In this document: positions 17,874 to 27,713 of the stretch, one piece after another
How positions within the stretch are numbered: the first letter of the stretch is position 1
Layout: each line of letters starts with the position of its first letter
Assembly (NCBI RefSeq): GCF_003813775.1
Contig: NZ_RPDH01000001.1
Location: forward strand, 2,666,001-2,730,000
Reading direction: 5' to 3'
DNA length: 64,000 nucleotides
Source: Chitinophaga lutea
GTDB taxonomy: Bacteria; Bacteroidota; Bacteroidia; Chitinophagales; Chitinophagaceae
Program-made: the position numbers and the translations under genes
Notes under the pieces: generated by a model
Database searches by the model: none
Seen by the model: only the letters and a program-made list of their open reading frames with translations
Told to the model about the DNA's origin: nothing

Positions 17874-19451
17874 TTATTTCGATTCGTGCATCCAGCGACC
17901 CAGCCAGCGGGTCAGCAATAGGAGGATCACAGAGGCGACGCCCGCCATTACGACGAAGAGCATGAAGAAGTCGTACAGCGAGCTCATGCTATAACCGAGG
18001 AAGTGCGTGGTTTGGCCCGGCTCCGGATAAAGCGCGCTCAGTTTGCCGGCGAGCACGTTCGCAGCTGCGTTGGCCATGAACCAAACCGCCATCAGCAACG
18101 ATGCGAAACGGATGGGGGCCAGTTTGTTCACCAGCGAAAGACCGATCGGGGAAAGGCATAATTCGCCCCAGGTATGCAGCGCGTACATGCTGGTCAGCCA
18201 CATCATGTTTACTTTCTGTTTGTGCGGATCCTTCACGCCGTAAGCGATCACCAGGAACCCGAGGGCGAGCAGCAACAGGCCGATGGCCATCTTCGCGGGG
18301 GAATTGGGCTCCATTTTGCGTTTACCCAGAAACAGCCAGATACCGGCAAACAGGGGCGCAAAAATCACCACGAAGGCGGAGTTCAGCGACTGGAACCAGG
18401 AAGGAGGCACCGTAAAGTTGAGGAAGGGAATGTACCGGTCTGTCTGTTCGTTCGCAAAGAACGACAGGGAAGCGCCGGCCTGTTCGAAAGCGCTCCAGAA
18501 GAAAACCACGAAAAACGACACGATGAATATCACGATGATACGCTGCACTTCGATTCTTGTCAGCGACTTGTCGGAGAAAATCAGCACCAGTATTACAATA
18601 AAGGCCACCAGCAGTAGCATGGAGATATCGAAGGCAACCTTCACGGAGCCTACCATGAAACTGGGGATCTGATCGGCGTGCATGTACAACAGCCCCACTG
18701 CAACGGCAGAAAGTGCCAGCATAAACAGGAGCGACTGCAGGGAGAACGGGTTCTTAAGGAAGTGTTTTTTGCCTTCCATCCGCTCCGGTATGATGCCGAC
18801 AGGTTTTCCCTCGGGGGATACGATATATTTGTCTTTCAGGTATTTGAACGTGATCACGCTGAGCAGCATCCCGATGCCTGCGGCGAGGAAGGCCCATTTG
18901 AAGTCGGCCGGGTTACCGGTATTGCCCACAAGGCCGCAGATAAAGGGCCCGAGCATGCCGCCTACGTTGATGCCCATGTAGAAGATGGTATAGGCTGGAT
19001 CCAACCGTTTGTCCTGGCTGGGGTACAACTGCCCTACCATGGATGAGATGTTCGGCTTGAAGAACCCGTTCCCGGCGATCATGATGCCCAGGCCGGTATA
19101 AAACAGCAGCCGCGATAAGTCGGGGTTGTTTTGTAGTTCCTGGTAATAACTGGCAAAACCGAATAGCAGGAATTCCGCAAAGGCCATGAACAGCCCGCCG
19201 ATAATGATCGAATGCCGGTTGCCCCAGTAACGGTCGGCGATATAACCGCCCACCAGCGGGGTCAGGTAAGAAAGGCCGGTATAGCCGCCATAGAGGTTGG
19301 AGGCAAAGGGCTTCGCATACAGCAATGCGTCTGTCATAAAATAGATGAGGATGGCCCTCATGCCATAATAGTTAAAACGCTCCCACATTTCAGTGGCAAA
19401 TAATACGTACAACCCCTTCGGGTGGCCCGATGTACCAGACTTCGTATTCAT
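17874..19451 (-). CDS. POT/PTR2 family proton-coupled peptide transporter
   Basis: The 525-aa product is an MFS-fold membrane protein with the POT signature EMWERFNYYGMR (ExxERFxYY) in helix 1 and GGYIADRYWGNR after helix 2. A second signature-like segment, FYMGINVGGMLGPFICG, is in helix 5. POT transporters import di- and tripeptides with protons. The length is at the upper end, as in other Bacteroidota forms with extra helices between the two halves. The gene has its own terminator and lies divergent from purD. Confidence 0.93.
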   Translation of the reverse strand: MNTKSGTSGHPKGLYVLFATEMWERFNYYGMRAILIYFMTDALLYAKPFASNLYGGYTGLSYLTPLVGGYIADRYWGNRHSIIIGGLFMAFAEFLLFGFASYYQELQNNPDLSRLLFYTGLGIMIAGNGFFKPNISSMVGQLYPSQDKRLDPAYTIFYMGINVGGMLGPFICGLVGNTGNPADFKWAFLAAGIGMLLSVITFKYLKDKYIVSPEGKPVGIIPERMEGKKHFLKNPFSLQSLLFMLALSAVAVGLLYMHADQIPSFMVGSVKVAFDISMLLLVAFIVILVLIFSDKSLTRIEVQRIIVIFIVSFFVVFFWSAFEQAGASLSFFANEQTDRYIPFLNFTVPPSWFQSLNSAFVVIFAPLFAGIWLFLGKRKMEPNSPAKMAIGLLLLALGFLVIAYGVKDPHKQKVNMMWLTSMYALHTWGELCLSPIGLSLVNKLAPIRFASLLMAVWFMANAAANVLAGKLSALYPEPGQTTHFLGYSMSSLYDFFMLFVVMAGVASVILLLLTRWLGRWMHESK

Positions 19452-19718
19452 AAAATGGTTAGTTTAGATTAGTTGATTTTCTCACAAATAGCAGTTGCTC
19501 AACGAAAATTAGGTCGGCAATATAAATAAAATCAACATCCCGCATCGAAAAACTGGCTTTTTTGGCCTTTCTTTGCAAAAATTTTCCGGGCATGCGGCCA
19601 GGCGTTGTATGTACCGGATTCCCCTCATCGTATTACGTTTCAAGCCATTATGAAATATGTGTGTTCCTCCGGACTGGCATGTTCCATCGGGCATTTTTAA
19701 AGAAGAACTCAGATTCTG

Positions 19719-20999
19719 ATGAATATATTACTCTTAGGTAGCGGCGGCCGGGAACATGCACTGGCCTGGAAAATGTCACAGAGCACCGCATGTTCCAACC
19801 TGTACATCGCCCCCGGCAACGCGGGCACGGCAGCCCACGGCACCAATGTGGACATGGCGGTGAGCGACTTCGAAAAGATCAAAACGTTCTGTATCGAGCA
19901 CCGGATCGACATGCTCGTGCCGGGCTCGGAAGAGCCGCTGGTGAAGGGGATTTACGATTTTTTCAAGGCAGACGCCGCACTGCAGCACATCCCGGTGATC
20001 GGTCCTTCCGAAACCGGCGCCCAGCTGGAGGGCAGCAAGGCTTTCGCCAAGCAGTTCATGCAACGGCACAACATCCCCACCGCTGCTTACCGCGAGTTCA
20101 GTGAGGCGAATTTTGAAGAAGGCGTGGCCTACCTGCGGCAGCACTCCCTGCCTATCGTGCTGAAGGCGGACGGCCTGGCTGCGGGCAAAGGCGTGGTGAT
20201 CACCAGCTCCCACGACGAAGCGGTGGCCGAGTTCGAAGAAATGATCAAAGCCGCCAAATTCGGCGACGCCAGCAAAAAAGTAGTGATCGAACAATTCCTC
20301 ACCGGCATCGAGCTCTCCGTTTTTGTGCTCACCGATGGGAAGAACTATAAAATACTGCCTACCGCCAAGGATTACAAACGCATTGGCGAAGGCGATGCCG
20401 GGCTCAATACCGGCGGGATGGGGGCTGTTTCGCCCGTGCCGTTTGCCACGGATGCCTTTATGCAGCTGGTGGACGACCGTATCATCCGCCCGACCGTGGC
20501 CGGTTTGGCGCAGGAAGGGATCGTGTACCAGGGTTTCATTTTCTTCGGCCTCATCAAGGTGGAAGGTGAGCCCTACGTCATCGAGTACAATTGCCGTATG
20601 GGCGACCCCGAAACCGAAGTGGTGATACCCCGCCTCCGGAACGACCTGCTGGAGCTGTTTGCCGCAGTGCAAAAACAGCAGCTGGATACCGTGGAAGTGT
20701 TTGAAGACCCCAGGGCTGCCGCCACCGTAATGCTGGTGAGCGCAGGTTACCCCGAGGCTTATGAGAAGGGGAAAGAAATTTCAGACATCCCGGCTCCGGC
20801 CAAAGACCAGCTGGTATTCCATGCCGGCACCAGGGAAGAGGGCGGAAAGGTGCTCACCAACGGCGGCCGCGTGATCACCGTTACATCTTTGGCAAGCGAT
20901 TTGCAGCTCGCACTCGCGCACTCCAAACAAACGGCCGCGCACATACAATTCGAGGGCAAGTATTATCGTCGGGATATTGGATATGAATTTGTTAGCTGA
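19719..20999 (+). CDS. purD: phosphoribosylamine-glycine ligase
   Basis: The 426-aa product is an ATP-grasp enzyme that joins phosphoribosylamine and glycine in the second step of purine synthesis. Visible marks: LLLGSGGREHALAWK at the N-terminus, KADGLAAGKGVVI in the ATP-grasp domain, the GDAGLNTGGMGAVSP motif, and NCRMGDPETEVV near the metal-binding site. Length is standard for the monofunctional form. The next gene, mreB, begins 153 bases later and probably has its own promoter. Confidence 0.97.
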   Translation: MNILLLGSGGREHALAWKMSQSTACSNLYIAPGNAGTAAHGTNVDMAVSDFEKIKTFCIEHRIDMLVPGSEEPLVKGIYDFFKADAALQHIPVIGPSETGAQLEGSKAFAKQFMQRHNIPTAAYREFSEANFEEGVAYLRQHSLPIVLKADGLAAGKGVVITSSHDEAVAEFEEMIKAAKFGDASKKVVIEQFLTGIELSVFVLTDGKNYKILPTAKDYKRIGEGDAGLNTGGMGAVSPVPFATDAFMQLVDDRIIRPTVAGLAQEGIVYQGFIFFGLIKVEGEPYVIEYNCRMGDPETEVVIPRLRNDLLELFAAVQKQQLDTVEVFEDPRAAATVMLVSAGYPEAYEKGKEISDIPAPAKDQLVFHAGTREEGGKVLTNGGRVITVTSLASDLQLALAHSKQTAAHIQFEGKYYRRDIGYEFVS

Positions 21000-21131
21000 C
21001 AACTTCGTACAGGGTTCACGGATAGAAAAAATATGCAAATCGTAACTGTCTGCACTTTATTCAGAATTCCGCTTGAATAATCCAATAATTGCATCGTATA
21101 TTCGTTAGAATTATTCATTTTTGCATTCAAA

Positions 21132-21139
21132 TATTTTTG
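21132..21139 (+). promoter_or_regulatory. -7 box upstream of mreB
   Basis: TATTTTTG matches TAnnTTTG and lies 13 bases before the mreB start. The -33 position has no exact TTTG. Confidence 0.45.
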
Positions 21140-21152
21140 ACCGTATCAAACA

Positions 21153-22175
21153 ATGGGCTTCTTTAACTTTTTAACGCAGGAGATTGCAATTGACCTGGGA
21201 ACAGCCAATACGCTGATCATTCACAATGACCAGGTGGTGGTGGACGAACCTTCCATTGTGGCCATTGAAAGGGCCAGCGGGAAGATCGTGGCCGTGGGCA
21301 AAAAGGCAATGATGATGCACGAGAAAACGCATGAATACCTGCGTACCATCCGTCCCCTTAAAGACGGTGTGATCGCGGATTTCAATGCTGCTGAGGGTAT
21401 GCTCCGGGAGCTGATCAAGATGGTTTATCCTAAGAAGCCGTTATTTGCCCCCAGCTGGAAAATGGTGATCTGTATCCCTTCCAGCATCACGGAAGTGGAA
21501 AAACGGGCGGTGCGCGACTCTGCGGAGCAGGCGGGCGCCAAGGAAGTATACCTGATTCACGAGCCCATGGCTGCCGCCCTGGGTATTGGCATAGATGTGG
21601 AAGAACCGGTGGGTAACATGATCATCGATATCGGGGGTGGTACCACCGGTATTTCCGTGATCGCCCTGGCCGGTATCGTCTGCGACCAGAGTATCCGTAT
21701 CGCCGGTGACGAGTTCACCGCGGACATCATGGAAGCCCTGCGCCGCTACCACAGTCTGCTGATCGGAGAAAGAACCGCGGAGCAGATCAAGATCCAGATC
21801 GGTTCGGCCCTGAAGGAGCTGGACAATCCGCCGGACGACATTCCTGTAAACGGCCGTGACCTCGTAACCGGTATCCCCAAACAGATCATGGTATCTTACC
21901 AGGAGATCGCCGAAGCGCTCGATAAATCCATCTTCAAGATAGAGGAAGCCATCCTCAAAGCGCTGGAAACAACGCCGCCGGAGCTGGCATCGGATATTTA
22001 CCGCCGCGGCCTCTACCTCACAGGAGGTGGTGCATTGCTGCGAGGGCTGGACAAACGCCTCTCCCAGAAAATCAAACTCCCCGTTCACGTGGCAGACGAC
22101 CCGCTGCGTGCCGTGGTAAGAGGCACCGGTATTGCCCTCAAACACATTGGCAAGTATCCTTTCCTGATGCAATAA
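21153..22175 (+). CDS. mreB: rod shape-determining protein MreB
   Basis: The 340-aa actin homologue polymerises on the inner face of the cytoplasmic membrane and guides lateral wall growth. The actin-fold phosphate loops are clear: IAIDLGTANTLI (phosphate 1), IDIGGGTTGISVIAL (phosphate 2) and LTGGGALLRGLD (adenosine). The N-terminal MGFFNFLTQ is a possible membrane-binding amphipathic stretch. It heads the cell-shape operon mreB-mreC-mreD-PBP2-rodA. Confidence 0.97.
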   Translation: MGFFNFLTQEIAIDLGTANTLIIHNDQVVVDEPSIVAIERASGKIVAVGKKAMMMHEKTHEYLRTIRPLKDGVIADFNAAEGMLRELIKMVYPKKPLFAPSWKMVICIPSSITEVEKRAVRDSAEQAGAKEVYLIHEPMAAALGIGIDVEEPVGNMIIDIGGGTTGISVIALAGIVCDQSIRIAGDEFTADIMEALRRYHSLLIGERTAEQIKIQIGSALKELDNPPDDIPVNGRDLVTGIPKQIMVSYQEIAEALDKSIFKIEEAILKALETTPPELASDIYRRGLYLTGGGALLRGLDKRLSQKIKLPVHVADDPLRAVVRGTGIALKHIGKYPFLMQ

Positions 22176-22243
22176 AATCTTAGTACAGTACGCCGGAGCC
22201 CGCGCCCCGGCGTACTGAAACCGGAATTCAAGACTCGAATCAA

Positions 22244-23149
22244 GTGCGAAATCTGATCATTTTCTTAAGGCGGTATTTCAACTTCTTTCTGTTTCTGCTG
22301 CTGGAAGTGATGTGCTTTGTATTCGTATTCCGGAACAACAATTTCCAGCGTACCGCATACCTCAATTCCTCCAACAGCATGAGCGGGAAGTTATACACCA
22401 AGTATAACGACGTACAGTACTATTTTCACCTGAAAGCGACGAACGACAGCCTGGTCAAGGAAAACCTCCGGCTCCACAACGAGCTGGCCTCGAGTTTTGA
22501 CGTAAAAGACACTTCTTCCCTGATCAAATTCGACACCTTAAGAAAATACAGCAACGACACGTCGCGCAAGCTGCTGAGCACCGAAGTGCGGAAATTCCTT
22601 TACCGTGAGGCCAAGGTGATCAACAACTCCGTGAACCGCGAAATCAATACTATCACCATCCGCCGCGGCAGTAAAGACGGTGTACGCCCCAATATGGGCG
22701 TCATAGGGCCAAACGGTGTGGTGGGCGTTGTGCGCAGCGTAAGCGAAAACTACGCCGTGGTGATTTCCATGCTCTATAAATCCAGCGGCTCTTCTTCGAG
22801 CAGCAACTTCGGCTTCAGCGCCAAGCTGAAAACCTCCGGCGAAATCGGTACGGTGAACTGGAACGGCGGCAACGCTTCCATCGGCCAGATGAAAGACATC
22901 CCCCGCAGCGCCAAACTGCGCAAGGGCGATACGGTGATCACCAGCGGCTTCTCCGCGGTATTCCCCGAAAACATCATCATCGGTTACATCGATACCTTCC
23001 ACCTGACCGACAAGTCGAGCACCTCGTACGACATCCGCCTGAAATTTGCCACTAATTTTTACAACCTGCAATATGTGTATGTAATCGAAAACCTCCTGCG
23101 CGAAGAACAGACGAGGCTGGAAGATTCTACACGCAACCTGCTGAAATGA
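22244..23149 (+). CDS. mreC: rod shape-determining protein MreC
   Basis: The 301-aa product has one N-terminal transmembrane helix (about 9-27), a coiled-coil-like stretch (about 55-85) and a periplasmic beta-rich MreC domain with GVVGVVRSVSENYAVV. MreC bridges MreB and MreD to the PBP2-RodA wall synthase. The start is a GTG at 22244; no in-frame ATG precedes the membrane helix. Its end overlaps the mreD start by 4 bases (ATGA), which implies coupled translation. Confidence 0.93.
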   Translation: MRNLIIFLRRYFNFFLFLLLEVMCFVFVFRNNNFQRTAYLNSSNSMSGKLYTKYNDVQYYFHLKATNDSLVKENLRLHNELASSFDVKDTSSLIKFDTLRKYSNDTSRKLLSTEVRKFLYREAKVINNSVNREINTITIRRGSKDGVRPNMGVIGPNGVVGVVRSVSENYAVVISMLYKSSGSSSSSNFGFSAKLKTSGEIGTVNWNGGNASIGQMKDIPRSAKLRKGDTVITSGFSAVFPENIIIGYIDTFHLTDKSSTSYDIRLKFATNFYNLQYVYVIENLLREEQTRLEDSTRNLLK

Positions 23150-23655
23150 GTGTACTGCTAAAAAATATAATCCGTTTTATACTGCTGATACTGTTCCAGG
23201 TATTGGTGCTGGACCAGATACTCATTCACCAGCTGGTGAACCCTTACCTTTACATGCTTTTTATCCTGCTGCTGCCTTTTAACCTGCCTCGGCCTGCTCT
23301 GCAGCTGCTGGGCTTTTTGCTGGGCATCACACTGGATATGTTTTCGGACACCATGGGCATCCATGCCGCGGCCTGCGTTTTTATTGCCTACCTGCGCCCC
23401 TTTGTGCTCAACATTCTGTCGCCGCAGGGCGGTTTTGAAGTAACCCAGCGCACGCCCAGCGTTACCAGCATGGGCACCTCGCAGTTTGCCATTTATGTAT
23501 CCGTGCTGGTGCTGCTGCACAACATTGCGTATTTTTGTCTGTCCGTTTTCAGCTTTGCCGACCCTTTGTACCTGCTGATCAAGATCCTGCTGTCTACAGC
23601 CGCCAGTCTTTTCCTGGTGCTGGTTTACGAGCTGTTGTTCTTCAGCAGGAAATGA
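23146..23655 (+). CDS. mreD: rod shape-determining protein MreD
   Basis: The 169-aa product is almost entirely hydrophobic, with 5 predicted transmembrane helices, as expected for MreD. It lies between mreC and the PBP2 gene and overlaps mreC by 4 bases. MreD is an inner-membrane partner of MreC in the elongation complex. Sequence conservation in this family is low; position in the operon carries much of the assignment. Confidence 0.9.
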   Translation: MSVLLKNIIRFILLILFQVLVLDQILIHQLVNPYLYMLFILLLPFNLPRPALQLLGFLLGITLDMFSDTMGIHAAACVFIAYLRPFVLNILSPQGGFEVTQRTPSVTSMGTSQFAIYVSVLVLLHNIAYFCLSVFSFADPLYLLIKILLSTAASLFLVLVYELLFFSRK

Positions 23656-23684
23656 GCGTATAATTATTTAATTTACATACCTGC

Positions 23685-25649
23685 ATGTCTGTTTATAATC
23701 AGCCCAGAAAACGAGTTATCCAACTGATCGTCCTCGGCATGGTGTCGCTCATCGTGGTGAGGCTGTTCTTTTTGCAGGTGGTGGAAACAAAATATTCCAA
23801 ACTGGCCGATGCCAACGCGCACCTGCGCAAAGTGATTTACCCCAGCCGCGGCATCATCTATGACCGTAACGGCCGCGCCATCCTGCGGAACGAAGCGCTG
23901 TACGACCTGATGGTGACGCCCGCCAACGTTAAAAAAATAGACACGGCTTACCTCTGTGAGATTCTCCGGATAGACATGGAGGAATTCCGCAAACGCATCA
24001 CCAAAGCCATTATCAAGGAGGGCCGCGTACGGCAGTCTGTTTTCGCCAGCCTGTTGCCGCCGGACGTATACGGCAAACTGCAGGAAAGCATGTACATGTT
24101 CCAGCCCGGCTTCGAACTGGTGCTGCGGCCCGTACGTTCTTACACCTATGGCGTGGGCGCCAGTTTCCTCGGTTATATCAGTGAAATCTCCCCCGCGATG
24201 CTGGCCGACAGCCTCGGGCGCTACAGCGCGTACCAGCAGGGCGACTACATTGGCATGACGGGGCTGGAAAGAACATATGAGAACATCCTGATGGGCCAAC
24301 GCGGCATCCAGTATCTCGTGAAAGATAACCTCAACCGCCCGCAGGGCTCGCTGGAAAACGGGGAGTTCGACACGGTGGCGATTGCGGGTAAAAACCTGCG
24401 CCTCTCGCTCGATATCGAACTGCAGGTGCTGGGAGAAAGAATGATGCAGGGCAAGGTAGGCAGCATCGTGGCCATCGACCCGGCTACCGGCGGCATTCTC
24501 GCCATGGTGAGCGGCCCCACGTTCGACCCGAACCTACTGGCAGGCTCCTACCGTGCGCAGAACTTCAATAAACTTTACCAGGATACCACCAGCCCGCTGT
24601 ACAACCGGGCCATCCAGGCGATGTATCCGCCCGGTTCCACCTTCAAACCCATTACCGGCCTTATTGCGCTCGACGAAGGGGTGATCACCCCGGCCTTCGG
24701 TTATCCCTGCCACGGCGGGTACGCACAGTGCGGTCGTTTCATTAAATGCACGCACAGCAACCCGGGCCACGCGGCCAATATGCGCACGGCCATGGCCAAC
24801 TCCTGCAACGCCTACTTCATGCACCTCTACCGCCTGTCCGTCGACAACAACAAATGGGGCGGCACCATGAAAGGCCAGGCCAAATGGGTGGAATACCTCA
24901 ATGCGATGGGCTTCGGCGAACGCCTGGGCGTTGACATTCCCAGCGAGGTGCGCGGTATAGTGCCGGATACCGCCAGGATGAACTACCGCTACCGCGGCCT
25001 CTGGAACTCCTGTTCCGAAGTGTACGTAGGCATGGGCCAGGGCCTGCTCGGCGTTACGCCCCTGCAGCTGGCCAACGCCATGGCCATCATCGCCAACCGC
25101 GGCCACTATTACCTGCCGCACTTCGTGCAGAGCATCGACAACGACAATTCAGACCTCCTGAAAAAATATAAAGAGAAACACTCCGTGGCCCATATTTCGG
25201 ACGAAGCATTCAACTCCGTGGTATTGGGTATGGAAGACGTGGTAACGAAAGGTACCGCCCGCGGCGCGCAGATCGAGGGCGTTGCGGTGTGCGGTAAAAC
25301 CGGTACGGCGGAAAACAAGGCGCGCATCAACGGCAAGATCGAAAAGCTGAAAGATCACTCGCTGTTCGTGGGCTTCGCCCCGCGCGACAATCCGAAGATC
25401 GCCATCGCCGTTATCGTGGAGAATGCCGGTTTCGGCAGCACCTACGCCGTGCCCATCGCCAGCATCCTCATGGAAAAATACCTGACGGATACGATTTCCG
25501 CCAAACGGAGGCCCATCCTGCAGAAGATGATGGAAACCGTTACCATGTCCAACGAAATGCGCGCAAAATCCAAGCTGGATTCGCTCAACCGGGTGAATTA
25601 CACTGCCGCGCAGGGGGACGATTTATTGAGAAAGATCATCGCTAACTAA
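23685..25649 (+). CDS. mrdA: penicillin-binding protein 2 (elongation transpeptidase)
   Basis: The 654-aa product has an N-terminal membrane helix (about 12-31), a pedestal domain (SRGIIYDRNGRAIL motif) and a transpeptidase domain. Catalytic motifs are complete: SxxK in PPGSTFKPI, SxN in ANSCNAYF and KTG in CGKTGTAEN. It cross-links new peptidoglycan during elongation together with RodA, whose gene follows after 8 bases. Length is normal. It is the target of some beta-lactams. Confidence 0.96.
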   Translation: MSVYNQPRKRVIQLIVLGMVSLIVVRLFFLQVVETKYSKLADANAHLRKVIYPSRGIIYDRNGRAILRNEALYDLMVTPANVKKIDTAYLCEILRIDMEEFRKRITKAIIKEGRVRQSVFASLLPPDVYGKLQESMYMFQPGFELVLRPVRSYTYGVGASFLGYISEISPAMLADSLGRYSAYQQGDYIGMTGLERTYENILMGQRGIQYLVKDNLNRPQGSLENGEFDTVAIAGKNLRLSLDIELQVLGERMMQGKVGSIVAIDPATGGILAMVSGPTFDPNLLAGSYRAQNFNKLYQDTTSPLYNRAIQAMYPPGSTFKPITGLIALDEGVITPAFGYPCHGGYAQCGRFIKCTHSNPGHAANMRTAMANSCNAYFMHLYRLSVDNNKWGGTMKGQAKWVEYLNAMGFGERLGVDIPSEVRGIVPDTARMNYRYRGLWNSCSEVYVGMGQGLLGVTPLQLANAMAIIANRGHYYLPHFVQSIDNDNSDLLKKYKEKHSVAHISDEAFNSVVLGMEDVVTKGTARGAQIEGVAVCGKTGTAENKARINGKIEKLKDHSLFVGFAPRDNPKIAIAVIVENAGFGSTYAVPIASILMEKYLTDTISAKRRPILQKMMETVTMSNEMRAKSKLDSLNRVNYTAAQGDDLLRKIIAN

Positions 25650-25657
25650 ACATACAC

Positions 25658-26944
25658 ATGAACCGCCCACAAGCGAAACTCACAGCAGGCATCGACTGGC
25701 CCATTTTCGGGCTCTACCTGGCGTTGGTATTCATCGGCTTCCTGGCCATTTTTGCGGCGGAGTACCGCGAGGGCGACCATGTGCTGCAAAACCTCCTGCA
25801 ACAGAACAAAAACTGGGCGCGGCAGGTGTTGTGGTTCGGTGTGTCTGTTGTGCTGGCCACGGGCATCTGGCTCACCGACAGCAAGTTTTTTACGGCCACG
25901 GCCAATCTCTTTTATGCTTTCGGTATCCTGCTGCTGCTGATCGTACTGGCCATCGGTACGGGCGTTAAAGGCTCCAATTCCTGGCTCGAACTGGGCGGTT
26001 TCCGCTTCCAGCCGGCCGAGTTCACGAAACTGTGCACCAACCTCGCTCTGGCGAAATATCTTTCTTCGATGGAAACGGATTTCACCAAAATGCGGTCGCG
26101 ACTCATTGCCGCAGCCATGGTGCTGGCGCCCTGCGCCATCATCATCCTGCAGGATGAAACGGGGCTCGCGCTGGTGTACTTCGCCTTCTTTCTCGTGATG
26201 TTCCGCGAAGGCCTGCCGGGCATCATTCTCGTGATCGCTTTTTCGGGTATCATCCTCGTGCTGTCGGCGTTGCTGGTAGACAAATACATCCTCTTCTACA
26301 TCTTCACCGGCGTGGCCGCCCTGGTGATCTATTTCAGCCGCCGCGAAATACGGCGCAAGCGCTCCAGGCTGGTGCTCATCCTGTCCATCTGGGCCTTCTG
26401 CTCTGCGTTCGTGGTGTTTGTGGTGCCCTTTGCCTTTACGAAAGTGCTGAAAGACTACCAGGTGCGCCGTATCGAGGTAATGCTGGGGAAAGAGAACGAT
26501 CCCAAGGCGACCTATAATACCCGCCAGAGCATGATCGCCATCGGTTCCGGTGGCCTCTGGGGGAAGGGGTATCTCAAAGGCACGCAAACGCGCTTCGACT
26601 TCGTGCCCGAGCAAAGCACCGACTTCATTTTCTGTACCATTGGGGAAGACTTCGGTTTCGTGGGCAGCATCATCTTCATCGGGCTATATGTGGCGCTGCT
26701 TTTCCGGATAATATTCATCGCCGAAAGGCAACGGTCGACCTTCAGCCGCGTGTATGCCTACGGGGTAGCCAGTATCATATTTTTTCATCTCTTCATCAAT
26801 ATCTCCATGACCATCGGCCTGGCGCCGGTGATCGGTATCCCCTTGCCGCTGGTGAGTTACGGCGGATCGTCGCTGATGACGTTCACGATGCTCATCTTCA
26901 TTATGCTTCGCCTCGATGCAGACAGGCAAATGGTATTGAGATAA
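25658..26944 (+). CDS. rodA: peptidoglycan glycosyltransferase RodA
   Basis: The 428-aa product is a SEDS-family membrane protein with about 10 helices. Family marks are GSNSWLELGGFRFQPAEFTKL, the late loop FVPEQSTDFIFCTIGEDFGF and SYGGSSLMTFTM near the end. RodA polymerises lipid II into glycan strands for cell elongation, in complex with PBP2. The segment between helices with RRIEVMLGKENDP is an extended extracytoplasmic loop typical of the family. It is the last gene of the mre operon, 16 bases before an MBL-fold gene. Confidence 0.96.
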   Translation: MNRPQAKLTAGIDWPIFGLYLALVFIGFLAIFAAEYREGDHVLQNLLQQNKNWARQVLWFGVSVVLATGIWLTDSKFFTATANLFYAFGILLLLIVLAIGTGVKGSNSWLELGGFRFQPAEFTKLCTNLALAKYLSSMETDFTKMRSRLIAAAMVLAPCAIIILQDETGLALVYFAFFLVMFREGLPGIILVIAFSGIILVLSALLVDKYILFYIFTGVAALVIYFSRREIRRKRSRLVLILSIWAFCSAFVVFVVPFAFTKVLKDYQVRRIEVMLGKENDPKATYNTRQSMIAIGSGGLWGKGYLKGTQTRFDFVPEQSTDFIFCTIGEDFGFVGSIIFIGLYVALLFRIIFIAERQRSTFSRVYAYGVASIIFFHLFINISMTIGLAPVIGIPLPLVSYGGSSLMTFTMLIFIMLRLDADRQMVLR

Positions 26945-26948
26945 GCCC

Positions 26949-26956
26949 TACTTTTG
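26949..26956 (+). promoter_or_regulatory. -7 box 4 bases before an ATG
   Basis: TACTTTTG fits TAnnTTTG and lies just after rodA; the next gene starts at 26961, so a transcript from here would have little or no leader. Confidence 0.4.
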
Positions 26957-26960
26957 CAGG

Positions 26961-27710
26961 ATGGCACGTATCATACCATTATCGGAAGGCAGTTTTACCG
27001 TAGACGGCACCAAAAGATTCATTCCCTTCGACGACCGGAAAGATTCCATGAAAGACAGATCGGCGGGCTCCCTGCTGGTGGAGATTCAACCGTTCCTGGT
27101 GATTACCGGCCGCGACATCCTGCTGCTCGATACCGGGCTTGGTTTTCGCAATGCGGACGGTATTTTGCAGCTGCATCAGAACATGATCGACCATGGCATC
27201 AATCCCATGGAAGTCACCAAAGTGCTGATGAGCCACCTGCATAAAGACCATGCCGGCGGCGTGAGCGTGGAAGACCTCATGACGGGGGAACGCAGCCTTT
27301 CTTTTCCCCATGCCACCTATTATGTAAGCCGGAAAGAACTGGAGTATGCATTGGAAAACGACGGAAAATCGTACCTGGCCGAAGAGGTGAACCTGTTGCC
27401 CAAACGCGACAATGTGGCGTTCCTGGAAGGGAGCGGTACGATAGACGGGTATATCCACTACGAGTTCAGCGGCGGGCATTGCCCATACCACCAGGTATTT
27501 TTAATTGACGACGGGGAGGATAAAGTGTTTTTCGGGGGAGATGAGGCGCCGCAGATATCGATGATGAAAAGCCGTTTTGTGGCCAAGTATGATTACGATG
27601 GTAAGCGTACGATGGAGCTGCGTCAGCAATATATGGAGCGGGGAAAAGCGGAAGGCTGGATCTTCTTATTCTATCACGATACAAAGTTACCCACCACTAC
27701 ATTTCAATAG
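26961..27710 (+). CDS. MBL-fold metallo-hydrolase
   Basis: The 249-aa cytoplasmic product has the metallo-beta-lactamase fold signature HLHKDHAGG (HxHxDH), a later His in SGGHCPYHQ and an Asp in FGGDEAP. These bind one or two metal ions. The closest general type is the quorum-quenching-lactonase or glyoxalase-II-like set, but the substrate cannot be inferred. It follows rodA closely and may be transcribed from the operon or from its own -7 box. It converges on the Spy-like gene with 3 bases between stops. Confidence 0.87.
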   Translation: MARIIPLSEGSFTVDGTKRFIPFDDRKDSMKDRSAGSLLVEIQPFLVITGRDILLLDTGLGFRNADGILQLHQNMIDHGINPMEVTKVLMSHLHKDHAGGVSVEDLMTGERSLSFPHATYYVSRKELEYALENDGKSYLAEEVNLLPKRDNVAFLEGSGTIDGYIHYEFSGGHCPYHQVFLIDDGEDKVFFGGDEAPQISMMKSRFVAKYDYDGKRTMELRQQYMERGKAEGWIFLFYHDTKLPTTTFQ

Positions 27711-27713
27711 CGG